DNA of 64,000 bases from Chitinophaga sp. MM2321 (lineage in GTDB: Bacteria; Bacteroidota; Bacteroidia; Chitinophagales; Chitinophagaceae): assembly GCF_964033635.1 (NCBI RefSeq), contig NZ_OZ035533.1, positions 2,914,001-2,978,000 on the forward strand, written 5' to 3'. A model generated the notes under the pieces. That model did no database searches, was not told where the DNA came from, and worked only from the letters and a program-made list of their open reading frames with translations. A program made the translations under genes and the position numbers. Shown here in pieces: positions 34,306 through 42,835 of the stretch. Position 1 is the stretch's first letter; the number at the start of each line of letters is the position of its first letter.

Positions 34306-34776
34306 ATGCCTATTCCACCACCACCACCGCTAGCGCAGGCAGCTTACTATCCACCCGTTGCGTTTTATTTCCGGGTAGCCGTGCCGGGCATTATCGGTAT
34401 CAATGAAGGCAGCTTCCAGGAAGTGAGCGGACTAACAGCTACCATCACTCCACTGGAAGTAAAGGAAGGAGGAGAAAACAGGTTTATGCACCGTTTGCCA
34501 CAGCCACCAAAATATGGTAACCTGGTACTGAGAAGAGGTATGCTCACAGGTTCCTCATTGATCACCTGGGCACAAAAAAGCATCAACCTGTTTTCCTTTA
34601 CGCCGCTGCCGGTAGTGGTAAGCCTGATGAATGCCAACCGGGGGCTCGTAGCTTCCTGGCAGTTTCTGAACGCCTATCCGGTAGCCCTGAAAATATCAGA
34701 GTTCAAAGCACAGGAAAACACGATTGCATTAGAAACACTGGAGCTATGCTATGATTATTTTCAACAAATCTACTAA
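34306..34776 (+). CDS. Inner tube protein 2 (Pvc5/Afp5-like)
   Basis: A 156-residue gp19-family paralogue of the preceding tube gene. It starts MPIPPPPPLAQAAYYPPVAF, a Pro-rich extension absent from the first copy, then YFRVAVPGIIGINEGSFQEV and SGLTATITPLEVKEGG, RLPQPPKYGNLVLRRGM and LKISEFKAQENTIALETLEL. Second tube paralogues such as Pvc5 form the initiating ring between baseplate and tube, which is the probable role here. A 4-nt gap leads to the DUF5908 gene. Confidence 0.88.
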   Translation: MPIPPPPPLAQAAYYPPVAFYFRVAVPGIIGINEGSFQEVSGLTATITPLEVKEGGENRFMHRLPQPPKYGNLVLRRGMLTGSSLITWAQKSINLFSFTPLPVVVSLMNANRGLVASWQFLNAYPVALKISEFKAQENTIALETLELCYDYFQQIY

Positions 34777-34779
34777 GTT

Positions 34780-34947
34780 ATGCCGCTTGAAATAAGAGAG
34801 CTGGTGATTAAAGTCACCATAGAAGAACATCCGCCACAGACGGCGGCGCAACCGGGCGCTAAAGATCTGCAATCCCTGAAAGAAAAGGTAGTCAGGGAGT
34901 GCATGGAAAAATTACTAACAAATATGGAGAACTTATCAGCAAGATGA
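34780..34947 (+). CDS. DUF5908 small protein (Pvc6-like)
   Basis: The ATG at 34780 gives a 55-residue protein, MPLEIRELVIKVTIEEHPPQ followed by a charged helix (LQSLKEKVVRECMEKLLTNM). The 'MPLEIRELVIKV' start is the DUF5908 signature of small proteins in Bacteroidota contractile systems, placed like Pvc6. Its stop overlaps the next start (ATGA at 34944-34947), which shows it is translated and coupled. It was too short for usual gene-calling limits. Its role in baseplate assembly is inferred from position. Confidence 0.8.
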   Translation: MPLEIRELVIKVTIEEHPPQTAAQPGAKDLQSLKEKVVRECMEKLLTNMENLSAR

Positions 34948-35618
34948 ATCCAGGATCACTTACCAAATTATTGATAGAAGGCTATTCGAGTCCTACCGCT
35001 ACATCAGGATTGATTGGCAGCGTAAACGCCGTGATCAATCCCGATACGTATGCACTCAACTATACCATCAAGTACGAAACATCGGACGAACAAGGCGCTG
35101 TAGCACCCACACAAATCTTTACCCGTATGGAATCCGGCAGGTTCGACCTGGAGCTGCTGGTGGATGGTACGGGGGTTATTCCTATTCCCGGCGGCCTTAC
35201 CGTAGATGCCTACATAGAAAAAGTAAAGAATGTGGTGTACGATTACCAGGGAATTGTGCACCGTCCCAACTACCTGAAAATAAGCTGGAGTAATACGATC
35301 TTCATCGGCGTGTGCCAGCATATCAACGTTAAGTACACCCTGTTCGACCCTTCCGGCGCAGCATTGCGCGCCACTATCAAACTCTCGATGCTGGAGTCGG
35401 TACCCTTCGCTACAAAAATAAAGGAAGCAGAAGTATCTTCTCCTGATCTCACGCATCAGCGTACCGTACTTGCCGGTGATACCCTCCCCCTGATGACTTA
35501 CCGCATCTACGGAGAACCGGCTTATTACCTGGAAGTAGCCAGGGTAAACAGTTTGAATAGTATATACGATCTTAAACCCGGAGATGGGATCTACTTCCCT
35601 CCATTAAAGAAACAGTGA
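34944..35618 (+). CDS. Baseplate LysM protein (Pvc7/Afp7-like)
   Basis: A 224-residue protein starting at the ATG at 34944, which overlaps the preceding stop; an earlier in-frame start would extend into the DUF5908 gene. The N-terminal half resembles the tube-fold cap (LTKLLIEGYSSPTATSGLIG, ALNYTIKYETSDEQGA). The C-terminal LysM domain reads TVLAGDTLPLMTYRIYGEPA then YYLEVARVNSLNSIYDLKPG. Pvc7 and phage gp53-like proteins with LysM domains join the hub to the baseplate wedges. It overlaps the spike gene by one nucleotide (TGATG at 35616-35620). Confidence 0.9.
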   Translation: MNPGSLTKLLIEGYSSPTATSGLIGSVNAVINPDTYALNYTIKYETSDEQGAVAPTQIFTRMESGRFDLELLVDGTGVIPIPGGLTVDAYIEKVKNVVYDYQGIVHRPNYLKISWSNTIFIGVCQHINVKYTLFDPSGAALRATIKLSMLESVPFATKIKEAEVSSPDLTHQRTVLAGDTLPLMTYRIYGEPAYYLEVARVNSLNSIYDLKPGDGIYFPPLKKQ

Positions 35619-37426
35619 TGCCTGCAACTATACCTAACAATATTACAGATCCAACGCTCCGGTTTACCATTATGGCAAACGGTACTGCCGTGCAGTATCT
35701 TTTCCCCGTAATATCTGTAGTGGTTCATCATGAGTTGAACAGGATCTCTTATGCAGAGATCGTGATCTCGGATGGTACTACCGCCAAAGCATCTACCGGT
35801 GTAATCGGCGACTTTCCGGCCAGTGACAGCGAATACTTTTTACCGGGGGCAACGGTCAGCATTACCGCCGGATATGGGAATGCGGGAGAAGACAGCATCT
35901 TCACCGGCATCGTTGTAAAACAGGCCATCCAGGCCACCGAAGCCGGCTTTCATCTTGTGGTTACCTGCAAGCATGCAGCCGTAAAAATGACCATCACCCG
36001 GCAAGACGCCGTGTTCATGGAGCAAACGGATAGTGCTATCATGACCACCGTAGTGGGCAACAGCGGCTTAAGCGGCGATATAGAAAGTACCAGTGCGGTA
36101 AACGAACTGGTGTTTCAGAAATTTTCATCCGACTGGGATTTTCTTTTATCACGTGCGGAGTTCAACGGCTTCGTGGTGTCGCTGGTAGCAGAAAAGATCG
36201 TGGCGGGGCCGCCGCTGGTAAGCGGATCGCCTGTACTGGCCATCACCTTCGGGGAATCACTCATTCATTTTAATGCAGCCATAAGTGCAGAAAGACAGGT
36301 GCCTTCTCTCACGGCATCCGCCTGGAACCCGCAAACGCAGGCGCTTATTGCTGCCAGTGCCACAGAACCCGGCATCAATGCACAAGGCAATATCACCGCT
36401 ACCACCCTGGCTGGAGCGTTACAACAAACACCCGTACAACTGGTATCCAACTCACCGCTGGCGCAGGAATCCCTGCAGGTGTGGGCCAACAGCGCCCTTC
36501 TTCGTATGCGGCTGGAGTCCATGCGTGGTAAGGTTTCCTTCATGGGTAATGCAACCGTATTGCCCAACACGCTGATCACCTTATCGGGCGTAGGCGCCCG
36601 TTTTAACGGAGACGCCTATGTTACCGCCGTCACCCAGACCCTCAAAAACGGTGAGTGGATTTCCAGTGTAAAATTTGGTCTTGATACCCGGCTTATTCAT
36701 GAACGTGATAACTTTTCCTATGCACCGGCAAATGGACAATTGCCGGGCATACAGGGACTTCAACTGGGGTCCGTGGTGGCCATATCAGAAGATCCAGGAG
36801 CCGAATACCGGGTACAGGTAATGCTGGCATCCACCGCCACTTCGCAGCAAGGCACCTGGGCAAGGCTATCTACTTTTTATGCAACACAAAATGCAGGCGC
36901 TTTCTTTTTTCCTGAAGTGGGTGATGAAGTAGTGGTAGGATTTCTGGAAAATGATCCCCGCTTCCCGGTGATCATGGGTTCCCTGTACAGCAAATCGAAA
37001 ACGCCACCGGTTACACCGGCAGACAATAACAACTACATCAAGAGTCTTTATACCAAAAGCCAGTTGAAAATTTCTTTTGATGATGAGAACAAGATTATCA
37101 CCGTGGTTACGCCGGGTGGCAACAGCATCACCCTGGACGACCAGGGGCAGCAGGTGGTGGTAGCGGATCAGAACAGTAATACCATCACCATGTCGGCCAG
37201 TGGTATTACGCTGAACAGCGCCAGTGATATGACCTTACAGGCAACAGGGCAAATCAGTATCAAGGCGCAGGCGGTGAGCATCGCCGGAACAGCCAGTGTA
37301 GACGTGAGCGGCGCCAGTATTTCCAATGCAGCAGATACCACTTTTTCCGCCAGCGGTAATGCATCTGCTACTTTATCATCTTCCGCCACAACAGTGATAC
37401 AAGGGGGAATGGTTATGATCAATTAA
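35618..37426 (+). CDS. Spike/hub protein (VgrG-like, Pvc8/Afp8)
   Basis: A 602-residue VgrG-like trimer subunit. The gp27-like hub domain covers about the first 360 residues (YLFPVISVVVHHELNRISYA, SDWDFLLSRAEFNGFVVSLV). An OB-fold gp5-like domain follows (YRVQVMLASTATSQQGTWAR, then FFPEVGDEVVVGFLENDPRF and PVIMGSLYS). The C-terminal beta-helix has repeating N-x-I-T-M and S-x-I-S-x-x-A units ending at MVMIN. The start ATG at 35618 overlaps the previous stop. The beta-helix needle is capped by the PAAR protein encoded next. No extra effector domain is fused. Confidence 0.93.
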   Translation: MPATIPNNITDPTLRFTIMANGTAVQYLFPVISVVVHHELNRISYAEIVISDGTTAKASTGVIGDFPASDSEYFLPGATVSITAGYGNAGEDSIFTGIVVKQAIQATEAGFHLVVTCKHAAVKMTITRQDAVFMEQTDSAIMTTVVGNSGLSGDIESTSAVNELVFQKFSSDWDFLLSRAEFNGFVVSLVAEKIVAGPPLVSGSPVLAITFGESLIHFNAAISAERQVPSLTASAWNPQTQALIAASATEPGINAQGNITATTLAGALQQTPVQLVSNSPLAQESLQVWANSALLRMRLESMRGKVSFMGNATVLPNTLITLSGVGARFNGDAYVTAVTQTLKNGEWISSVKFGLDTRLIHERDNFSYAPANGQLPGIQGLQLGSVVAISEDPGAEYRVQVMLASTATSQQGTWARLSTFYATQNAGAFFFPEVGDEVVVGFLENDPRFPVIMGSLYSKSKTPPVTPADNNNYIKSLYTKSQLKISFDDENKIITVVTPGGNSITLDDQGQQVVVADQNSNTITMSASGITLNSASDMTLQATGQISIKAQAVSIAGTASVDVSGASISNAADTTFSASGNASATLSSSATTVIQGGMVMIN

Positions 37427-37455
37427 ATAATTCACATTTACAAACAACGATAATA

Positions 37456-37758
37456 ATGGGTCAATTCGCAGCAAGAATCACAGACATGCATACCTGCCCG
37501 CTGGTGCAACCGGCGTTACCGCCTGTGCCGCATGTAGGCGGCCCCATTGTTGGTCCGGGTGTACCTACAGTCTTGATCGGCATGATGCCGGCATCCGTAG
37601 TAGGCGATAGCATCGTGTGCGTAGGACCACCGGATGCCGCTATAAAAGGATCTGCCACCGTTATGATAGGTGGCCGCCCTGCTGTGCGACTGGGCGACAG
37701 CACAGCACACGGCGGCATAATTGCAACCGGATGCCCGACCGTAATGATAGGAGGATAA
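37456..37758 (+). CDS. PAAR-domain spike tip (Pvc10-like)
   Basis: A 100-residue PAAR-like protein. Gly-rich repeats run through it: GGPIVGPGVPTVLIGMMPAS, GPPDAAIKGSATVMIGGRPA and GDSTAHGGIIATGCPTVMIG. His (MHTCP, AHGG) and Cys residues are placed as in zinc-binding PAAR tips. The compact cone would sit on the beta-helix end of the spike encoded immediately upstream and sharpen the needle. There is no C-terminal toxin extension, so it is purely structural. Confidence 0.92.
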   Translation: MGQFAARITDMHTCPLVQPALPPVPHVGGPIVGPGVPTVLIGMMPASVVGDSIVCVGPPDAAIKGSATVMIGGRPAVRLGDSTAHGGIIATGCPTVMIGG

Positions 37759-37760
37759 TT

Positions 37761-38186
37761 ATGCGCAGAGAAATTAAATCTTTTTTAGGAACGGGCTGGA
37801 GCTTCCCCCCTTCCTTTGATAAATCAAATGCTTCGGTGCTGATGGTATCTGATGCCGCCGATATAGAAGAAAGTATCCGCATCATACTCAGCACACTTCC
37901 CGGCGAACGCACCATGCGGCCGGATTTCGGCTGTAACATCCGGAAACTCGTATTTGAAGTGGCTGATTCCCGGCTCACCGCCGAACTCAATCACATTATC
38001 TATCATGCATTACTCGAATACGAACCACGCATCCACTTCGTGAGTGTAACTGTTATAGATCATACCGGGCAGGAAGGGGTCATTTATCTGCAACTCACCT
38101 ACGGTATCATTGCTACCAATACCAGGCATAACATGGTGTATCCCTTTTATTACCTGGAGGGTACCAATATCAGCAGTAATGAGTAA
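37761..38186 (+). CDS. Baseplate wedge protein gp25-like (Pvc9/Afp9)
   Basis: A 141-residue gp25/lysozyme-like wedge protein. It starts at the ATG at 37761, two nt after the PAAR stop; the long frame upstream lies inside the PAAR gene. It has SFLGTGWSFPPSFDKS, ADIEESIRIILSTLPGERTM and RPDFGCNIRKLVFE, in which the EIRMRPDFG-type loop is the family hallmark. This residue set lets gp25 start sheath assembly on the baseplate. It overlaps the next gene's start by 8 nt. Confidence 0.93.
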   Translation: MRREIKSFLGTGWSFPPSFDKSNASVLMVSDAADIEESIRIILSTLPGERTMRPDFGCNIRKLVFEVADSRLTAELNHIIYHALLEYEPRIHFVSVTVIDHTGQEGVIYLQLTYGIIATNTRHNMVYPFYYLEGTNISSNE

Positions 38187-41100
38187 TTATTTTGAAAATA
38201 TCCAGGATGGTATCAGCCAGTTTGAAAGACAACTGGATGCGCTGCGTCCTGACTATGTGAAAGTGGATGACAGAAGCACCTTCGACCTACTGGCGCAACT
38301 GGCGGCGTTGTCGGATCAGTTTAACTTTTACAATTCCGAAGATAAACCCGATGGCGACTGGCAGGATTTTTTTTATGCAGACCTCGTGGTGATGCTGATC
38401 ATCGCATCCAATCTTGAATTTACTGCCTATGAAGAAGAATACCTGCGCATACGCGAAGCCATGGGTAATACAGAAGAAGATACACCCCTGCGCCTGCATA
38501 CGGCCCGCTTCTTTACGCTGTTGTATGATATGGCGATTGTACTCATGAACGTGTTGCAGCAATTATCGCTGGCAGATAAAAAATTCATTCTTCAATCTTA
38601 TACCCAGCAGATGATAAATGCGGTGGAAGAAGAAGTCGACAAGCTTTACCGCTTTGAGTTACAGGCCGCCAGTCTTTTTCCCGATCAACCTGCACAACAA
38701 ACTACTTTACGGTCACCACAGGTAACGCCCGACCTACTGCAACTCTTTCCCCGCTCCTTCCGCAATACGGATGAAGGAACGGAAGTATTCAAAGGATTTT
38801 ATTCCCTGAATGAAATATATGATACCCTCCGTAGCAAATTTTACCAGATATCCAGCGCCTCCGGTTATTATCTGAACAAACAGCTGACCGTCCGGGAGCA
38901 TGAACCCCACATGGGGCTACTGGTTACTTTTACAGAGTTATACAAACACCTGCAAACACAGATCAATGAATTGCCAAAAAGGCATCTCGACTATTATTTC
39001 CGGGAAATACTGGGCATACAACAACTTCATGCCGTGCCCGACCAGGTGCATATCCTGGTGGAACCCGCACCGCAGATAACTAAACTAACCATTGAAGCAG
39101 GAGAAATATTACTGGCAGCCAATGCGGTGGATAAGGAGCCGCTGAAATACCAGTTGCTGGAACAACTCACGGTGCATCCTGCCCGTATCATGGCCATGCA
39201 TACCTTATACGTCAGCAGGTACCTGCAGATTGCGGCACGTCCCCTCCAATCTGATGATATCTTTGAAGCAGAAGTATATAGCGCCACCCATGCCGTTATA
39301 CCACCGGCTGCTTACGCCAAACTCACAACGCCACCCCTTACCTGGCCGCTGCTGGGTGAAGACCAGCACGACCTGTCACAGGCCATGCGCACGATGGACA
39401 ACTCCTCCCTGGGGTTTCTCATCGGATCGCCGGCATTATACCTGACCGAAGGCCACCGGGAAGTACAGGTAAAACTGCACTTCACTCCCGCTACCTTCTC
39501 CATCTTCAAAAGTTATATCAACAATTATGCGGTGGCCGCCAAAAGAAGTGTGCCTGTTATCACGAACGAATTATTGTCTGCCGCATTTCTGCTCTACTAT
39601 ACCACTGCAAAAACCTGGACGCCTGTTCAATACTACAATGTGCGCAGCAGCGCCGTAGAACAGGCAGATAATGCCATTGCGATTAATTTCATCCTGCATA
39701 TGAATGCGGAAGCATCCAGCACCTACAAGGAAGAGGTGCATGGCGACAACATCGCGTCCAGCCTGCCTTTGCTCAAAATATTGCTCAATAATAACAGCTT
39801 TCATCATCCCTATTCCTTTCTCCGTTACCTGGTACTGGAACGGGTAACGGTAACGGCTAACGTAGATGGCTACCATTCCGTAAAACTGAGCAACAACATC
39901 GGAGAAGCCAATGCAGCCCATGCCTTCCGCATGTTTGGCTCCATGCCTGTAGTGGGCTCCTACCTGGATATTTGTGATACCAACATCTTCAATAAATATA
40001 CCCGCGATTTTAGTATCAACCTGGAATGGCTGGACCTCCCGAAAGATATTAACGGGTTTGACAGCTATTACGCCGCTTACCAGGCCGGGATGACTACCGA
40101 TGCCTATAAAGTAGGCATCAGCAGTATTAATAACGGGCAGTTTCTTCCTGACAACGGTGATCAACAATTATTCCCGCTGTTTCAAACCTATCGCGATAAA
40201 GAAGGTGATCTGCATCTTGATGATACTACCGTGATTGGTAATGCAGACTTTCACAAGATCAGTTTCCCCAATGCGATGAAAATGGCGAAGGATGAAAAGC
40301 AGGGCAACAATACTTACAAAGAAGGCACGGTGCGGCTGGAGCTAGCCACTCCGTCGGAAGCGTTTGGGCATCTCCGTTATCCCCTCATCTTCCCCGACAT
40401 CATCCAGTTCAACGCCAAACATCCTTCCCGGAAAAAGCCACTTCCCAATCTACCGTATGTGCCCAGCGTAAAATCAATCCAGATCAGTTATACGCTTGTA
40501 CATTCGGAATCTGTAAAGCCGGTGCGGTCGTCCAACCGGGATGAAGGACTGGAAGTGCATCATTTCAGCGCCTTCGGGCAGGAAGAGATCTATCCCGGAA
40601 GAGGGATCAATTATTTCCCGCTGTTGCCGGTATTCAGCAATGCCGGTCATCTCTATATCGGTTTCAATCAACTGATACCAGGTAAAGAACTTGCTTTACT
40701 TTTCCAGTTGGAAGATAAACAGTACAGCGATACCACTACTAACCTGACTACCATAAAATGGAGCTACCTGGCCGACAATAAATGGTGTCCTTTTGAAAGT
40801 ACACAACTGTTGTCGGACAATACCAATAACCTGTCCAGAAGCGGCATTGCAAAGATCAGTGTCCCGGCGGATATCAACAGGAACAATACTATTATGTCGT
40901 CCGAACTGTGGTGGATCAGGATCAGTACGCCCAACAACGGATGTATTACGCCAAGGGTGCTGGGCATCTTCCCCAACGCCGTAACCGCCGCGCGTATCCT
41001 GGATGAAGCCGGAACATCCATGGAGAAAATTCTTTCTATTCCGCCATTGACCATCAAAAATGTGCAGAAAGATATGCGCACCATTCAGGCTATCTGGCAG

Positions 41101-41976
41101 TTGTTTCCTTCTTTTGGCGGCAGCAAAGCGGAGTCTGAAAAAAAATACTACGCCCGCACCAGTGAAAGGTTGCGGCATAAACAAAGACCGGTCACCGCAC
41201 TTGATATTGCACAGGTACTGCTGCAAGCTTTCCCGGAAATACTGATCGTAAAATGTATCTGTGCCCCGCAGCAAACAAACGGGGAAGACATCAGTGTAAT
41301 TGTAGTGCCCCGTCAGTCTGATAACGGGCTATTTATTTCCACAGAGCCAAAAGTAAACCTGGATACCCTTTGCCGGATCAAAGCCTTTATAGAACCCTGC
41401 ATCTCGCCTTTTGTAAAAGTAGCTATCCGTAACCCGGTGTATGAAAGAATAAAAGTGGTGTGCAGCATCCGGTTTAAAGAGCAGACGGGCCATAACCGGA
41501 ACAGTTATCTCCGGCAGCTGCACCTGGATATACAGAAGTATCTCTGCCCCTGGCTTTTTGATCCTTCTTCCCATTTGAAAGTAGGTAGTACGCTGTATAA
41601 ATCGGAACTGCTCAACTTCATTAACAAGCAATCCTATGTGGATTATATCACCGGCTTTTCGCTGGTGCATTTTTATTATTCCATAGACCCCGCAACAGAT
41701 GCCATCAAGGCATTCATTACGGATACGGCGGTCAATGATCTCCAGATGATCAACCCTTCCATTCCACAGGCAGTGCTGATTCCTTCGCAGGAGCATCATA
41801 TTACCATACTGGAAACGCCGGAGTATAAAGTGGCGGAGCCATTAGGGATCAATGCACTACAGATCAGCAATGAATTAATCATAGGTAATGATCATCCGGT
41901 TGCGGTGAAAGATGCTCCGCATACGAATCATGCTACAGACGAAGAGATGCTGACCATCTCCATGATACCGCCATGA
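38179..41976 (+). CDS. Large baseplate wedge protein (Pvc11/Afp11-like)
   Basis: A 1265-residue protein, starting at the ATG at 38179 inside the end of the gp25 gene. The opening NYFENIQDGISQFERQLDAL then RPDYVKVDDRSTFDLLAQLA and the later baseplate-J-like portion (QRPVTALDIAQVLLQAFPEI, SFIEPCISPFVKVAIRNPVY-like segment near residue 1090) match the Pvc11 class. It would form the wedge with the Pvc12-like protein encoded at 42836. Other parts have no recognised domain. The size fits Bacteroidota versions (1000-1300 residues). Confidence 0.85.
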   Translation: MSNYFENIQDGISQFERQLDALRPDYVKVDDRSTFDLLAQLAALSDQFNFYNSEDKPDGDWQDFFYADLVVMLIIASNLEFTAYEEEYLRIREAMGNTEEDTPLRLHTARFFTLLYDMAIVLMNVLQQLSLADKKFILQSYTQQMINAVEEEVDKLYRFELQAASLFPDQPAQQTTLRSPQVTPDLLQLFPRSFRNTDEGTEVFKGFYSLNEIYDTLRSKFYQISSASGYYLNKQLTVREHEPHMGLLVTFTELYKHLQTQINELPKRHLDYYFREILGIQQLHAVPDQVHILVEPAPQITKLTIEAGEILLAANAVDKEPLKYQLLEQLTVHPARIMAMHTLYVSRYLQIAARPLQSDDIFEAEVYSATHAVIPPAAYAKLTTPPLTWPLLGEDQHDLSQAMRTMDNSSLGFLIGSPALYLTEGHREVQVKLHFTPATFSIFKSYINNYAVAAKRSVPVITNELLSAAFLLYYTTAKTWTPVQYYNVRSSAVEQADNAIAINFILHMNAEASSTYKEEVHGDNIASSLPLLKILLNNNSFHHPYSFLRYLVLERVTVTANVDGYHSVKLSNNIGEANAAHAFRMFGSMPVVGSYLDICDTNIFNKYTRDFSINLEWLDLPKDINGFDSYYAAYQAGMTTDAYKVGISSINNGQFLPDNGDQQLFPLFQTYRDKEGDLHLDDTTVIGNADFHKISFPNAMKMAKDEKQGNNTYKEGTVRLELATPSEAFGHLRYPLIFPDIIQFNAKHPSRKKPLPNLPYVPSVKSIQISYTLVHSESVKPVRSSNRDEGLEVHHFSAFGQEEIYPGRGINYFPLLPVFSNAGHLYIGFNQLIPGKELALLFQLEDKQYSDTTTNLTTIKWSYLADNKWCPFESTQLLSDNTNNLSRSGIAKISVPADINRNNTIMSSELWWIRISTPNNGCITPRVLGIFPNAVTAARILDEAGTSMEKILSIPPLTIKNVQKDMRTIQAIWQLFPSFGGSKAESEKKYYARTSERLRHKQRPVTALDIAQVLLQAFPEILIVKCICAPQQTNGEDISVIVVPRQSDNGLFISTEPKVNLDTLCRIKAFIEPCISPFVKVAIRNPVYERIKVVCSIRFKEQTGHNRNSYLRQLHLDIQKYLCPWLFDPSSHLKVGSTLYKSELLNFINKQSYVDYITGFSLVHFYYSIDPATDAIKAFITDTAVNDLQMINPSIPQAVLIPSQEHHITILETPEYKVAEPLGINALQISNELIIGNDHPVAVKDAPHTNHATDEEMLTISMIPP

Positions 41977-42029
41977 TCTTCCGCTTTATCTCACTAAAAA
42001 TATATCTCACTAAAATAATTTCCTGACAG

Positions 42030-42815
42030 ATGGACGCTCAACAAAACAAAAAAGTATACGGACGGGAAGAGCTCAAACAATATTTCCGGAACGGCATTAT
42101 GCCAACCGAAAATCATTTTGGCCACCTGATTGATTCCACTATCAACAAACAGGAAGATGGATTTTCCAAAGATGAAGATAATGGTCTGCGTGTTTCGTCA
42201 TTGGGCAATTCAAAAAGGCTGGTATCTTTTTATCGTGCTATAGACGACCTGGAACCTTTTTTCCGGATGGAAAAAGATGAACAGGAGCTTCCTGGATTCC
42301 GGCTACAACCCAATAGCAGCAAAGATAAGGCTACGCAACAGGAGAATAGTTTCTTCTTTCACATGAATGGTAGCATGGGTATCGGCAAAAAATGTGATCC
42401 CCGTTACAAAGTGGATATCAATGGTTTTACCGGTATGCAGGGACGCATGGGCACCTTCAAAGAAGGGACCGTGCCGGCAGATAATAAGTGGCATTCCGTA
42501 CTCGAAGATCTCGACTATTGCCAGGCTTTTGAAGTGATGGCAAGAACGGGTAAAACCGGTACCGGAAAAATCGCCATCATGCACGCTACCGCATTAAGTG
42601 CCTTCGGCGGCGCACACAACAAGATCCGTCAAAGCTGTGCCTATTACGGATTCTGCTGGAACAAGATCAAAATGAGGTGGAAAGGCGGTACCCATAAATA
42701 TGCGCTGCAAATACGTACCAACAGCAACTACGGCCCGGGAGTAGACATTTATTATAACATCACCCGGCTCTGGTGCGACGAAAAGATTATGCCAAAGGAA
42801 TATTATCAGCATTAA
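42030..42815 (+). CDS. Probable fibre/adhesin-like eCIS protein
   Basis: A 261-residue protein. Its N-terminal segment EELKQYFRNGIMPTENHFGH then LIDSTINKQEDGF resembles the attachment motif seen at the start of tail-fibre-like proteins in Bacteroidota phages and injection systems ('PT-x-x-x-F-x-x-LIDS'). The C-terminal half has beta strands and conserved Trp and His residues (ALSAFGGAHNKIRQSCAYYG, FCWNKIKMRWKGGTHKYALQ). No Pvc13-like adenovirus-type fibre occurs in the operon, so this is the best candidate for a receptor-binding part. It lies between the two large baseplate genes. The assignment is moderate. Confidence 0.55.
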   Translation: MDAQQNKKVYGREELKQYFRNGIMPTENHFGHLIDSTINKQEDGFSKDEDNGLRVSSLGNSKRLVSFYRAIDDLEPFFRMEKDEQELPGFRLQPNSSKDKATQQENSFFFHMNGSMGIGKKCDPRYKVDINGFTGMQGRMGTFKEGTVPADNKWHSVLEDLDYCQAFEVMARTGKTGTGKIAIMHATALSAFGGAHNKIRQSCAYYGFCWNKIKMRWKGGTHKYALQIRTNSNYGPGVDIYYNITRLWCDEKIMPKEYYQH

Positions 42816-42835
42816 CCGGTATCAATAAAGGAACC

